A stretch of 34,484 nt of DNA from DATEOR01 sp963766725 (lineage in GTDB: Bacteria > Actinomycetota > Thermoleophilia > Gaiellales > Gaiellaceae): positions 1 through 34,484 of the forward strand of contig CAVYBK010000009.1 in the NCBI GenBank assembly GCA_963766725.1, given 5' to 3'. Of this stretch, positions 23,290-31,016 are shown in pieces. Numbering within the stretch: the first letter of the stretch is position 1; each line of letters starts with the position of its first letter. The notes below the pieces were generated by a model, which saw nothing but the letters and a program-made list of their open reading frames with translations, was not told the DNA's origin and ran no database searches. The position numbers were made by a program, and so were the translations under genes.

Positions 23290-23643
23290 TGGACACCCGC
23301 GAGGCCGCGGAGCGCTGGCGCGACGTCTGGGCTCGCGGCTGGCGCGAGCACGACGCCGACAGCATCCTCGCCCTCTACGCGCCCTCCGCAACGCAACAGT
23401 CGCACCCGTTCCGCGACACGGTCGCTCCGGCCGACTACATCGTCCCGACGCTCGAGGCGGAGGAGTCCGCCGAGTGCCGGTTCGGCGAACCGATCGTGGA
23501 CGGCGACCGCGCGGCCGTCGAGTGGTCGGCCGAGACCAGGCTCAAGGACGGCGGCACCGAGAAGCTCGCCGGCGTCTCGCTCCTTCGCTTCGACGACGGA
23601 CGGCCTCGTAGTCGAGCAGCGCGACTTCTGGGCGGCCGGCTAG
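23289..23643 (+). CDS. NTF2/SnoaL-like protein, frameshifted near the end
   Basis: A short protein with the SnoaL/NTF2-like pattern: REAAERWRDVWARGWREHDADSILALYAPSATQQSHPF and a strand RAAVEWSAETRLKDGGTEKLAGVSLLRF. An extra G near 23598 breaks the frame after FDD. In the shifted frame it ends DGLVVEQRDFWAAG at a TAG, the usual ending of the family. The repaired length is about 117 residues. The ATG overlaps the stop of the molybdoenzyme (TGATG), so it is co-translated with it. Function unknown; family members are small enzymes or ligand-binding domains. The stop shares CTAG with the convergent LuxR gene. Confidence 0.8.
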
Positions 23644-24227
23644 CGCCCGAAGGAGAGAGCAACCGCCTCGAGGCGCGACTTGGCGCCGAGGGCGCGCAAG
23701 AGGTCGGCCACATGGTTGCGCACGGTGTCCCTGCTGATGTTGAGCTCGGCCGCGATCTGCTCGGTCGAATGCCCACGCTGGAGCAGCCGCAGGACCTCGT
23801 GCTGTCTCGGCGTAAGCCCAGGGATCTCCTCGGTCGGCGGGTCGTCGGGCACGTCGGCGAACTGACCGAAGACCCCGATGACATGCCCACCGCTCCTGAG
23901 AGGGACCGAGCTGATCTCGACGTCGACGCGGCTCCCGTCCGTGTTCAGAAGAGTCGCCGGGGTGTCGGTGACCTCGACGGTGCCGAGGACCTTCTGCGTG
24001 AAGAGCTCGCGCGCGAGGCGCGTTTGCTCGCGGGCGACCACGGACGTGTAGTGGCGGCCGCGAACGTCACCGAGGAGGCGTTCGGCCGCGGGGTTCAGCC
24101 AGCGCACCACACCCGAGGAGTCGAGGACGTAGCTCGGCACGCTGATCGCCTCCAGCGCGCCCTCGACGTCCGCTCCCATCTCCTCCAGCACCTCGACCAG
24201 TCTCCGCCTCGGCGGCGTACGGGTCAA
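23640..24227 (-). CDS. PAS domain-LuxR HTH transcription regulator
   Basis: A 195-residue regulator. A PAS-like sensor domain occupies about residues 25-125 (AISVPSYVLDSSGVVRWLNPAAERLLG, then TLLNTDGSRVDVEISSVPLRSGGHVIGVFG). A C-terminal LuxR helix-turn-helix follows: GLTPRQHEVLRLLQRGHSTEQIAAELNISRDTVRNHVADLLRALGA-type, about 135-190. A receiver domain is absent, so the PAS domain itself is the sensor; the ligand is unknown. The start is uncertain. A TTG at 24227 lies three bases after the upstream stop, and an ATG at 24176 is an alternative. Co-transcribed behind a 107-residue unknown gene. Confidence 0.85.
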   Translation of the reverse strand: MTRTPPRRRLVEVLEEMGADVEGALEAISVPSYVLDSSGVVRWLNPAAERLLGDVRGRHYTSVVAREQTRLARELFTQKVLGTVEVTDTPATLLNTDGSRVDVEISSVPLRSGGHVIGVFGQFADVPDDPPTEEIPGLTPRQHEVLRLLQRGHSTEQIAAELNISRDTVRNHVADLLRALGAKSRLEAVALSFGR

Positions 24228-24230
24228 ACG

Positions 24231-24554
24231 TCAGAGGCCGCTGTCGTCCGACTCCTTGGCGAAGACCACCGACATCTGCTCGCCGACATGGAAGGACACC
24301 GAGGAAAGGCCGACCTCCGAAGCCCACTCGGCGACCTGGTCGAGGAGCAGCTCCATCCGCCCGTCGGCCGGGTCCATGCCGACGGCGACGAAGTGCGACT
24401 CCGTGCGCCCGACGAGGCGCGCTTGCCAGTCCGGGTGGAGCCGCTTGCACAGCTGCAGGCAGAGGGCGAAGTCGGCCACCTCGAACAAAACGGATTCGGG
24501 CACCCATTCAGCTTGGCGCGCCACACGCCGCCCGAACTGGTGCATTCGCGTCAT
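24231..24554 (-). CDS. unknown 107-residue protein coupled to PAS-LuxR gene
   Basis: A small soluble protein starting MTRMHQFGRRVARQAEW. It has a middle SVLFEVADFALCLQLCKRLHPDW and VGRTESHFVAVGMDPADGRMELLLDQVAEWASEVG, and ends VSFHVGEQMSVVFAKES. An alpha-beta fold is likely; family not recognised. ATG at 24554 (or 24545). It is divergent from the hydrolase-cyclase gene with a 36-base spacer. Its position three bases before the PAS-LuxR gene suggests it modulates that regulator or is controlled with it. Confidence 0.65.
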   Translation of the reverse strand: MTRMHQFGRRVARQAEWVPESVLFEVADFALCLQLCKRLHPDWQARLVGRTESHFVAVGMDPADGRMELLLDQVAEWASEVGLSSVSFHVGEQMSVVFAKESDDSGL

Positions 24555-24590
24555 TTTTGGTGAGCAGCTCGCCGGTGGGATACTCGCCGC

Positions 24591-25929
24591 GTGGACGACG
24601 CTTTCCCCGAAGTTCGCTACGCGCGCTCCGACGACGTCCACATCGCCTACCAGGTGCTGGGCGAGGGCGACGTCGACCTGGTCTTCGTCATGGGCTGGCT
24701 CACGAACCTGGAGACGTACTGGGAGCTGCCGGGCTACCGCCGTTTCATGCAGCGGCTCGCCGGCTTCACCCGGCTGATCCTCTTCGACAAGCGCGGCATG
24801 GGCCTCTCGGATCACACCGCCATCGGGACGCTCGAGGAGCGCATGGACGACGTGCGGGCGGTGATGGACGCCGTCGGCTCAGAACGCGCCGTCCTCCTGG
24901 GCGTCAGCGAGGGCGCTCCGCTCTCGATGGTCTTCGCGGCGACCCACCCGGAGCGGACCGCCGGGCTGATCTTCGTCGGCGGCGAGGTGAAGGAGATCCT
25001 CGAGGACGATTGGCCCTCGGGCAAGAAACGCGCGAGGAGTACGAGGGACACCTCGAGAAGATCCTCTCCGGCGAGATCGCGTGGGGACAGCCAAAGCGCG
25101 TCTGGTTCGCGCCGAGCAAGGAGTACGACCCGGCGGTGATGGAGTGGGTCGGGCGCCTCGAACGAACCGCTGCTTCACCCGCGGCGGCAGTGGCGTTCAT
25201 GCGGCTCGGCAGCGAGCTCGACGTCCGGCACGTCGCGCCGTCGATCCACGTGCCGACGCTCGTCATGCACGTGCCCGGGGACCCTATCGTCCCGTTCGCG
25301 CAGGGCCGCTGGCTCGCCGAGCAGATCGAGGGAGCCCGCTTCGTCGAGCTGGCGGGCAAGGACCACGTGCCCTGGTTCGACGTCGCCGATCAGGTCGTCG
25401 CGGAGATCCGGGAGTTTCTGACCGGATTTCGCGAAGCTCCCGAACCCGAGCAGATCCTGGCGACCGTGCTCTTCACGGACATCGTCGGCTCGACTGAACG
25501 GGCGCAGGAGCTCGGCGACCAACGAGTGGCGCTCATTGCTGGAGCACCACCACACCACGGTGCGCGAGATCCTGGCCCGCTACCGCGGACGGGAGATCGA
25601 TACGGCCGGCGACGGGTTCCTCGCGTCCTTCGACGGGCCGGCGCGGGGGATCCGCTGCGCCGTCGCGGTGCGCGACGCGCTCGGCTGGACTCGGGATCCC
25701 GGTGCGTAGCGGCCTGCACACGGGCGAGGTCGAGGTTGTCGGGGACAAGCTGGCCGGCATCGCGGTGCACATCGGGGCGCGCGTTGCCGCGTTGGCCGGG
25801 CCCGGCGAGGTGCTGGTCTCCTCCACCGTGCGCGACCTCGTCGCCGGCTCGGGGATCGAGTTCGAGGACCGCGGCCTGCACGAGCTCAAGGGCCTCGACG
25901 AGCCGCGCCGGCTCTTCGCGGTCGTCTAG
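24591..25929 (+). CDS. alpha/beta hydrolase-class III adenylate cyclase fusion, frameshifted
   Basis: The N-terminal alpha/beta hydrolase (about 1-285) starts VRYARSDDVHIAYQVLGEG, has the nucleophile elbow GVSEG with S106 and the late HVPGDPIVPF and GKDHVPWF segments. The C-terminal cyclase domain shows LATVLFTDIVGSTERAQELGD (metal Asp), REIDTAGDGFLASFDGPARGIRCA and AVHIGARVAALAGPGEVLVSS. The substrate lysine position is Asp and the transition-state Asn is His, a known divergent actinobacterial subgroup. Three shifts are needed: near 25020 (one missing G), 25525 and 25688 (one extra base each). The repaired length is about 446 residues. GTG start six bases after a GATACT box. The hydrolase part may act as a ligand sensor. 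Confidence 0.82.
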
Positions 25930-25974
25930 CTAGTCTGCGTAACCGTTCGTTCATGAGCTGACGAAGGGGGACCG

Positions 25975-26740
25975 ATGACCGATCATCGGACAGGAACACG
26001 CGAGGAGTGGCTCGCCGCCCGGCTCGAGCTGCTCGAGGCCGAGAAGGAGTACACCCGCCGCGGAGACGAGCTCGCGAAGCAGCGGCAGGAGCTCCCGTGG
26101 GTCCGGGTCGAGAAGGAGTACACCTTCGAGACCGACGAGGGGAGCGCGTCGCTCGCGGATCTCTTCCGCGGCCGCTCCCAGCTCCTCATGTACCACTTCA
26201 TGTTCGGGCCGGAGTACACGGGCGGGTGCCCGGTGTGCTCGACGATCGCCGACGGCTTCAACGGCTTCGTCGTCCACCTCGAGAACCACGACGTCGGGAT
26301 GATGGCCGTGTCGCAGGCGCCGCTCGAGGCCCTCCAGGCGTACAAGCGCCGCATGGGCTGGACGTTTCCGTGGGCCTCGTCGTTCGGAAGCGACTTCAAC
26401 TTCGACTTCCACGTCTCGTTCACGGAGGAGCAACAGCGCGCGAACGAGGTCGAATACAACTATCGCCCGATGGACACGACGCCGATCCTCGAATCGCCCA
26501 GCGAAGGGCTGACGGAGATCGCCGCGATGACGGGGACCGACGCCGCGGGCGTACACGCGCCAGGCCCCGGGGATGAGCGCCTTCGCGCTCGAGGAGGGGG
26601 TCGTCTACCACACCTACTCCGCATTCCAGCGCGGGGTGGATTCGCTCTGGGGCATGTACCAGTGGCTCGACCGCGCGCCGAAGGGGCGCAACGAGACCAG
26701 CTTCTGGATGCGCAGGCGCGACGAGTACGGAAAGGGCTAG
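25975..26740 (+). CDS. DUF899 thioredoxin-like protein, frameshifted
   Basis: An AhpC/thioredoxin-fold protein of the DUF899 family. It reads REEWLAARLELLEAEKEYTRRGDELAKQRQELPWVRVEKEYTF near the start, LLMYHFMFGPEYTGGCPVCSTIADGF with the CPVC pair (about residues 84-87), and MGWTFPWASSFGSDFNFDFHVSF. Near 26555 an extra base shifts the frame; RQAPGMSAFALEEGVVYHTYSAFQRGVDSLWGMYQWLDRAPKGR then follows to the stop, the usual C-terminus. The repaired length is about 255 residues. Strong AAGGGGG ribosome site. The redox role is inferred from the fold; substrates unknown. Confidence 0.85.
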
Positions 26741-26760
26741 CGGCCGCTCCCTCAGCCAGC

Positions 26761-27346
26761 CTAAGCGCACTCCGCGGCGATCGCCTTCAGCTCCTGCGCC
26801 GCCTGGTCCAGCTGGTCTTCGAGGTTGTCACTCGCGTAGAGATCCTGGAGGACGGTAGCCACCGCGCCGAGGCACGCCTCCGCCAAATCCGCTCTCGCGC
26901 TCTGGGCATCGGCGCGATCTCTCGCAGTTGCAGTTCTACGCCTTGCTTTTGCGAGCTCGGCGTCGGCTTCGTCGGCGAGCTGCTCCAGCTCCGCCTGGAC
27001 GTCGGCGAGCTCCTGGCCTTTGGCGCCGAGCTCGTTCGGAGGCGGTCTCGACTTCCGCGCGCACTGACTCGAGCTGCTTCTGGGCTTCTTCCGAGGCGGC
27101 GCCCGCTGCTGCCTTCTCCGCCTCGAGCTGCGCCTCGAGGTCCTTCACGAGGGCCTCGAGCTCCGGAACCCGTTCGTTGAGCTCTGCCTCTGCCTGTTCG
27201 AGCTCGTCGATCCGGGCAGCCGACGCAGTGCTGGCGCTCTCGTGGCCAGTTTCGAGGACCACGACCCAGATGCCAAGCCCAACGACGGCCGCGCCGAGGA
27301 CGCACGTGAGCACGATCCACGTCGTCGCCCCACCCCATCGAGACAC
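26761..27346 (-). CDS. single-pass membrane protein with long coiled coil, frameshifted
   Basis: GTG start at 27346, a short Arg/Trp N-terminus, one transmembrane helix (about 8-31: TTWIVLTCVLGAAVVGLGIWVVV) and then a long heptad-rich region (RIDELEQAEAELNERVPELEALVKDLEAQLEAEKAAAG and on). An extra base near 27043 shifts the frame. The coil continues ELGAKGQELADVQAELEQLADEADAELAKARRR and ends LGAVATVLQDLYASDNLEDQLDQAAQELKAIAAECA. The repaired length is about 194 residues. It is probably an extracytoplasmic coiled-coil stalk, with function unknown. Its ribosome site is locked in a hairpin (see below). Convergent with DUF899 over a 20-base gap. Confidence 0.75.
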
Positions 27347-27377
27347 TCCACACCTCCTGCCTGGAGGTGCGAGTCTA
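27347..27377 (-). promoter_or_regulatory. -10 box followed by anti-SD/SD hairpin ahead of coiled-coil gene
   Basis: On the minus strand the order is TAGACT (27377-27372), CG, CACCTCC (27369-27363), AGGCA, GGAGGTG (27357-27351), TGGA, GTG start. The 7-base arms are perfect complements with a 5-base loop, and the second arm is the Shine-Dalgarno sequence. A transcript starting about seven bases after TAGACT would begin at the first arm, so the mRNA 5' end would fold onto its own ribosome site. Confidence 0.65.
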
Positions 27378-27409
27378 ATCCGCTGCTAAGGGCTCTTCAG
27401 GCGGACGTA

Positions 27410-27886
27410 CTAGATCTTCTTCGGGATGTTGCCGGCGAGGGTCGCGAACACCTTCATCACCTTGTGACCGCTGTCGGCCGTGAGGCCGAACATGCACGGG
27501 CAGCCGCCGTCGATGACGGTGATGCCGCGCTCGCGGCCGTAGCGCGTCGCCGTGTCGGAGACGCTGCCGCCTCCGAACGACCGGTGCATCCAGACCTGCT
27601 TGATGCCGAGGTCTGCGCACTCGTGCATCGTCTCGTCCGCGTGCTCGGGGCTCGTGCCGATCACGACGGCCTCGACGCCGCCCGGGATCGCCGTGAGGTT
27701 GCCATAGGCCTTGTCCCCTTCCACCTCGGCCGCGTTGGGATTGACCGCGAACACCTCGTAGCCGCGGTCGCGCAGCCGCCGGTAGACGAAGTTCGCCCCG
27801 TGGTTCTCGGGCTGCCTCGAGACTCCGGTGACCGCGATCCGCTTGTGGGCGAGGAAGTCCTCCGCCGCGTCCTTGATCGTGAGCAT
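27410..27886 (-). CDS. CoA-binding domain protein (YccU-like)
   Basis: A 158-residue Rossmann-type protein of the CoA_binding_2 family: FLAHKRIAVTGVSRQPENHGANFVYRRLRDRGYEVFAVNPNAAEVEG, then GGVEAVVIGTSPEHADETMHECADLGIKQVWMHRSFGGG, and IDGGCPCMFGL near the C-terminus (about residue 125). Family members bind CoA-like nucleotides; the cellular role is not known. ATG at 27886 with AGGAGG eight bases upstream. A GTG at 27895 is too close to the ribosome site. Intact. Confidence 0.88.
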   Translation of the reverse strand: MLTIKDAAEDFLAHKRIAVTGVSRQPENHGANFVYRRLRDRGYEVFAVNPNAAEVEGDKAYGNLTAIPGGVEAVVIGTSPEHADETMHECADLGIKQVWMHRSFGGGSVSDTATRYGRERGITVIDGGCPCMFGLTADSGHKVMKVFATLAGNIPKKI

Positions 27887-27989
27887 TGCTCCCACCTCCT
27901 GTTTGTCTCTACACGGAGGATCGGCGAAGAGGGCCCGCGTGCCATCGGGGATCGCCCCGAAGCGTGCTTCCCGAAACTACGGATGGGCT

Positions 27990-27995
27990 TACGCT
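27990..27995 (+). promoter_or_regulatory. -10-like box TACGCT before HTH-cyclase gene (leaderless start)
   Basis: TACGCT ends six bases before the GTG at 28002, with no ribosome site. The spacer from the divergent CoA-binding gene (27887-28001) otherwise shows no structure that I can name. Confidence 0.4.
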
Positions 27996-28001
27996 GCCCG
28001 G

Positions 28002-29204
28002 GTGGGGCTTTCGGAAGCGGAGCTCGCCGAGCGCTCGGCCTGCCCGGTCGAGCGGATCGAGGAGCTCGTCGGCCTGGGCATCCTCGTCCCGCACGACGAG
28101 GACGGCCCGTTCATCGCGAAGGACGTGCACCGCGTACGTCTCATGAAGGGGTTCGAGGACGCGGGAATCGACCTCGACCTGATCGCCCGCGGCGTGGAGA
28201 AGGGCAAGCTCTCCTACGAGAACCTCGGCCTCTACCTGCCCGAGCCCGCGGCGCTCTCTTCGACGGTGGACGAGCTGGCCGCCGAGGTCGGGCGCTCGCC
28301 GGAGCTCATCGCCCGTCTCCTGCGGGAGTTCGGCGTCGCCCAGCCGGAGCCCGACGGACGGCTGCGCGAGGACGAGGTCGCCGCCCTGAGGGAGCTGCTC
28401 GAGGTCTGGGCGGCCGCCGACGACGACGAGCTCGCGCGCCTGGCCCGCGTCTACGGCCAGAACATCCTCAAGGTCGTCGCGTCGGATCTCGAGCTCGCGG
28501 GAGCGACGATCTTCGCCCGCCTCCGGCAGGAGGGCTACACGGACGAGGAGATGCGCGACGTCGCCGGAGAGGTGGGGCTCCGCCTCATGAACCTCGGCGA
28601 GCAGCTGATGCTCTGGCTGCGCGGCCGGCACCTCGAGCACGAGATCCTCGCCGTGACCGTGCAGACGACGGAGGACTACCTGCAGGAGCTCGGCCTCGCG
28701 CCGAAGCGGACGCCCAGCCCTCCCGCGATCGCCTTTCTCGACCTGACGGGGTACACGGCGCTCACCGAGGAGCGCGGCGACGAGGCGGGCGCAGACCTGG
28801 CCGAGCGCCTGGCGACGCTGGTGCACGAGGCGGCCCGGCCGCACGGAGGAAATCCGGTGAAGTGGCTCGGCGACGGCGTCATGTTCCACTTCGAGGACCC
28901 GAGCGCGGCCGTCCTGACCGGGCTCGACCTCGTCGAGCAGACGCCGGCCGCGGTCGACGTGCGCGCCCGCGTCGGCATCAACGCCGGCAACGTGATCTTC
29001 CGCGACGGCGACTACTTCGGGCGGACGGTGAACGTCGCCTCGCGGATTGCCGACTACGCGCGGCCCGGCGAGGTGCTCGTGAGCGGCGAGGTGAAGGAGC
29101 GCTGGGGCGGCGACGGCGTGCGGTTCGAGGAGATCGGGCCGGTGGCGCTGAAGGGCCTGCGGGAGGAGCTCACGCTCTACGCGGCTTCTCGCCACACAGG
29201 CTAA
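28002..29204 (+). CDS. adenylate cyclase with N-terminal MerR-like helix-turn-helix region
   Basis: A 400-residue cytoplasmic protein. The N-terminus (about 1-65) resembles a MerR-type winged helix: LSEAELAERSACPVERIEELVGLGILVP, then FIAKDVHRVRLMKGFEDAGIDLDLIARG. A helical middle domain (about 70-235) follows. The class III cyclase domain (about 240-395) has FLDLTGYTALTEERGD (metal Asp), PVKWLGDGVMFHF (substrate Lys and second metal Asp) and FGRTVNVASRIADYARPGEVLVSGE (Asn and Arg). All canonical residues are present, so active cAMP synthesis is likely. GTG start with TACGCT six bases before it. The N-terminal part may sense rather than bind DNA. Followed by a LuxR-type regulator gene. Confidence 0.85.
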   Translation: MGLSEAELAERSACPVERIEELVGLGILVPHDEDGPFIAKDVHRVRLMKGFEDAGIDLDLIARGVEKGKLSYENLGLYLPEPAALSSTVDELAAEVGRSPELIARLLREFGVAQPEPDGRLREDEVAALRELLEVWAAADDDELARLARVYGQNILKVVASDLELAGATIFARLRQEGYTDEEMRDVAGEVGLRLMNLGEQLMLWLRGRHLEHEILAVTVQTTEDYLQELGLAPKRTPSPPAIAFLDLTGYTALTEERGDEAGADLAERLATLVHEAARPHGGNPVKWLGDGVMFHFEDPSAAVLTGLDLVEQTPAAVDVRARVGINAGNVIFRDGDYFGRTVNVASRIADYARPGEVLVSGEVKERWGGDGVRFEEIGPVALKGLREELTLYAASRHTG

Positions 29205-29247
29205 GGCGTTTGGTAGACCGGCGTCGCGACGGGGTCGACAATGGTGC

Positions 29248-30891
29248 ATGGCCATGGATGCAGAGAGTCAGCTCGAGCGAGCCCGCGCGGCCTACGCGAG
29301 CCGGGCGTGGAGCGACGCCTACGAGGGACTCGCCGCAGCCGACAAGGACCTAGCGCTGGCGGCCGACGACCTCGAGCTGCTCGCGAGGTCGGCCTACATG
29401 CTTGGCCTGGACGAGGACTACGTCGACGGGCTCGAGCGGGCACACAGCGCTCATCTGGCCGCGGGCGCCGTCCGGCCCGCCGTTCGCTGCGCCTTCTGGG
29501 TGGGCCACAGCATGCTGTTCCGGGGGCAGCTCGGGCCGGCGTTCGGCTGGTTCGCGCGCGGCAACAGGCTGCTGGAGTCGGAGGAGCCCGACTGTGCCGA
29601 GCGCGGATACCTCCTCATCCCCGTGGTCCTGGAGCACACGTCCCGAGGCGAGTTCGAGGACGCCCACGCGACCGCAGCCGAGACGGCCGAGATCGGGGAG
29701 CGGTTCGGCGACCCAGACCTGGCTGCCATCGGAGTCATGGAGCAGGGCCACGCCCTCGTCCGGTTGGGAAAGGCCGAGGAGGGGCTGCGCCTCGTCGACG
29801 AAACCATGGCCGCGGTCAGCGCGGGGCAGCTTTCGCCGATCGTCGCGGGCATCGTCTACTGCAACACGATCGCGTTTTGCCGCGACGTCTACGAAGTTCG
29901 TCGCGCCCGCGAGTGGACGGCGGCGCTGACTCGGTGGTGCGAGGAGCAGCCGGAGATGGTCGCGCACAACGGCCTCTGCCTCGTCCATAGGGCCGAGCTG
30001 ATGACTATCGGGGGTGCCTGGACCGCCGCACTCGAGGAGCTTCGGCAGGTCGGAGAACGCTTCAGGCGAGGCGTTCTCAACCAGCGCGCCCTCGGTCACG
30101 CGGCGTACCGCGAAGGCGAGGTCCATCGTCTCCAAGGCGAGTTCCGCGAAGCCGAGACGTTCTACAAGGAGTCGGCCCGCTTCGGCCGCGAGCCGCTACC
30201 GGGGCTCGCTCTGCTCCGCCTGGCCCAGGGCAAGGGAGAGACGGCGGCCGCAGCCATTCGCCGAGCCCTGGACGAGACGGTTCTGCCGCTCCGGCGAGCG
30301 GCATTGCTCCCCGCCTGGGTGGAGATCGCCCTTGCGCTCGGAGACCTCGAAGCGGCGCGAGCCGCCTGTGGAGAGCTCGATGAGATCGCGGCGCGGCAAC
30401 GGAGCGAGTTGCTCGCCGCGACGGCCGCGCACGCCAGAGGCGCGCTCGCGCTCGCCGAGGGGGATGCCGGCGGCGCCGTCGCGGCGCTCCGAAGCGCCTG
30501 GAGGACGTGGCAGGAGCTCGAGGCGCCCTACGAGGCGGCGCGCTCGCGTGTCCTGCTCGGTCTCGCCTGCGCCGCGCTGGGCGACGACGACACCAAGGCG
30601 GTGGAGCTCGAGGCCGCCCGCGACGCGTTCGAGAAGCTCGGCGCCGCACCCGAGATCGCCCGTGTGGATGAGCTCGCAGGCCGCGCTCCGCCGGACGCTC
30701 ACGGCCTGAGCGCGCGCGAGGTTCAGGTCCTGCGCCTCGTCGCGACCGGCATGAGCAACCGAGACATCGCGACCGAGCTCGTCATCAGCGAGCGCACCGT
30801 CGCGCGGCACGTCCAGAACATCTTCGCCAAGCTCCGCCTGTCCTCACGAGCCGCTGCGAGCGTCTTCGCCTCGGAACACGGCCTGCTGTGA
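29248..30891 (+). CDS. TPR-rich LuxR-family transcription regulator
   Basis: A 547-residue regulator. Residues 1-470 form helical repeats of TPR character (SRAWSDAYEGLAAADKDLALAADDLELLARSAYMLG, RGEFEDAHATAAETAEIGERFGD, LQGEFREAETFYKESARFG, LALAEGDAGGAVAALRSAWRTW). A C-terminal LuxR helix-turn-helix follows (about 482-545: LSAREVQVLRLVATGMSNRDIATELVISERTVARHVQNIFAKL). It resembles the MalT/LAL C-terminal half without the NTPase domain. The ATG at 29248 follows GACAAT by five bases; an alternative ATG lies two codons later. It lies between two cyclase genes and just before a spacer with three inverted repeats. Ligand and targets unknown. Confidence 0.88.
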   Translation: MAMDAESQLERARAAYASRAWSDAYEGLAAADKDLALAADDLELLARSAYMLGLDEDYVDGLERAHSAHLAAGAVRPAVRCAFWVGHSMLFRGQLGPAFGWFARGNRLLESEEPDCAERGYLLIPVVLEHTSRGEFEDAHATAAETAEIGERFGDPDLAAIGVMEQGHALVRLGKAEEGLRLVDETMAAVSAGQLSPIVAGIVYCNTIAFCRDVYEVRRAREWTAALTRWCEEQPEMVAHNGLCLVHRAELMTIGGAWTAALEELRQVGERFRRGVLNQRALGHAAYREGEVHRLQGEFREAETFYKESARFGREPLPGLALLRLAQGKGETAAAAIRRALDETVLPLRRAALLPAWVEIALALGDLEAARAACGELDEIAARQRSELLAATAAHARGALALAEGDAGGAVAALRSAWRTWQELEAPYEAARSRVLLGLACAALGDDDTKAVELEAARDAFEKLGAAPEIARVDELAGRAPPDAHGLSAREVQVLRLVATGMSNRDIATELVISERTVARHVQNIFAKLRLSSRAAASVFASEHGLL

Positions 30892-30893
30892 CC

Positions 30894-30945
30894 TCACGCG
30901 TGGCGTGAATTGACCATTCGCGGTCGGCCGCGCAAGTTGGTCAAT
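30894..30945. promoter_or_regulatory. nested inverted repeats after the TPR-LuxR gene
   Basis: Three symmetric elements occur in 52 bases. First, TCACGC-GTG-GCGTGA (30894-30908). Then ATTGACCA (30909-30916) pairs with TGGTCAAT (30938-30945), and inside it CGCGG (30919-30923) pairs with CCGCG (30928-30932) around TCGG. They may be operators for the downstream small gene, a terminator structure for the LuxR gene, or both. TTGACC at 30910 could also be a -35 element, but no good -10 sits 17 bases downstream. Confidence 0.5.
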
Positions 30946-30980
30946 GCGCCCGATGCCGCTTGCTCTCCGGCGCCGTACCG

Positions 30981-30999
30981 TCGTTCGAAAGTCGAACGA
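30981..30999. promoter_or_regulatory. perfect 8-3-8 palindrome just upstream of ribosome site
   Basis: TCGTTCGA-AAG-TCGAACGA is a perfect inverted repeat ending four bases before AAGGAGG of the small gene at 31017. Its size fits a dimeric repressor site of TetR type, and as RNA it would make an 8-bp stem next to the ribosome site. Regulator unknown. Confidence 0.6.
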
Positions 31000-31016
31000 A
31001 CCTAAGGAGGTACGTC

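Noticed and set aside
24591..25929. Programmed frameshifting in the hydrolase-cyclase gene
   Set aside because: Three shifts at unrelated sequences, with no slippery heptamer or following structure, and similar shifts in many neighbours; error or decay is simpler.
27887..28001. Possible RNA switch between the CoA-binding and HTH-cyclase genes
   Set aside because: CCTCC upstream could pair with GGAGG on the minus strand, but the likely -10 region lies between the arms, so it would not be transcribed.
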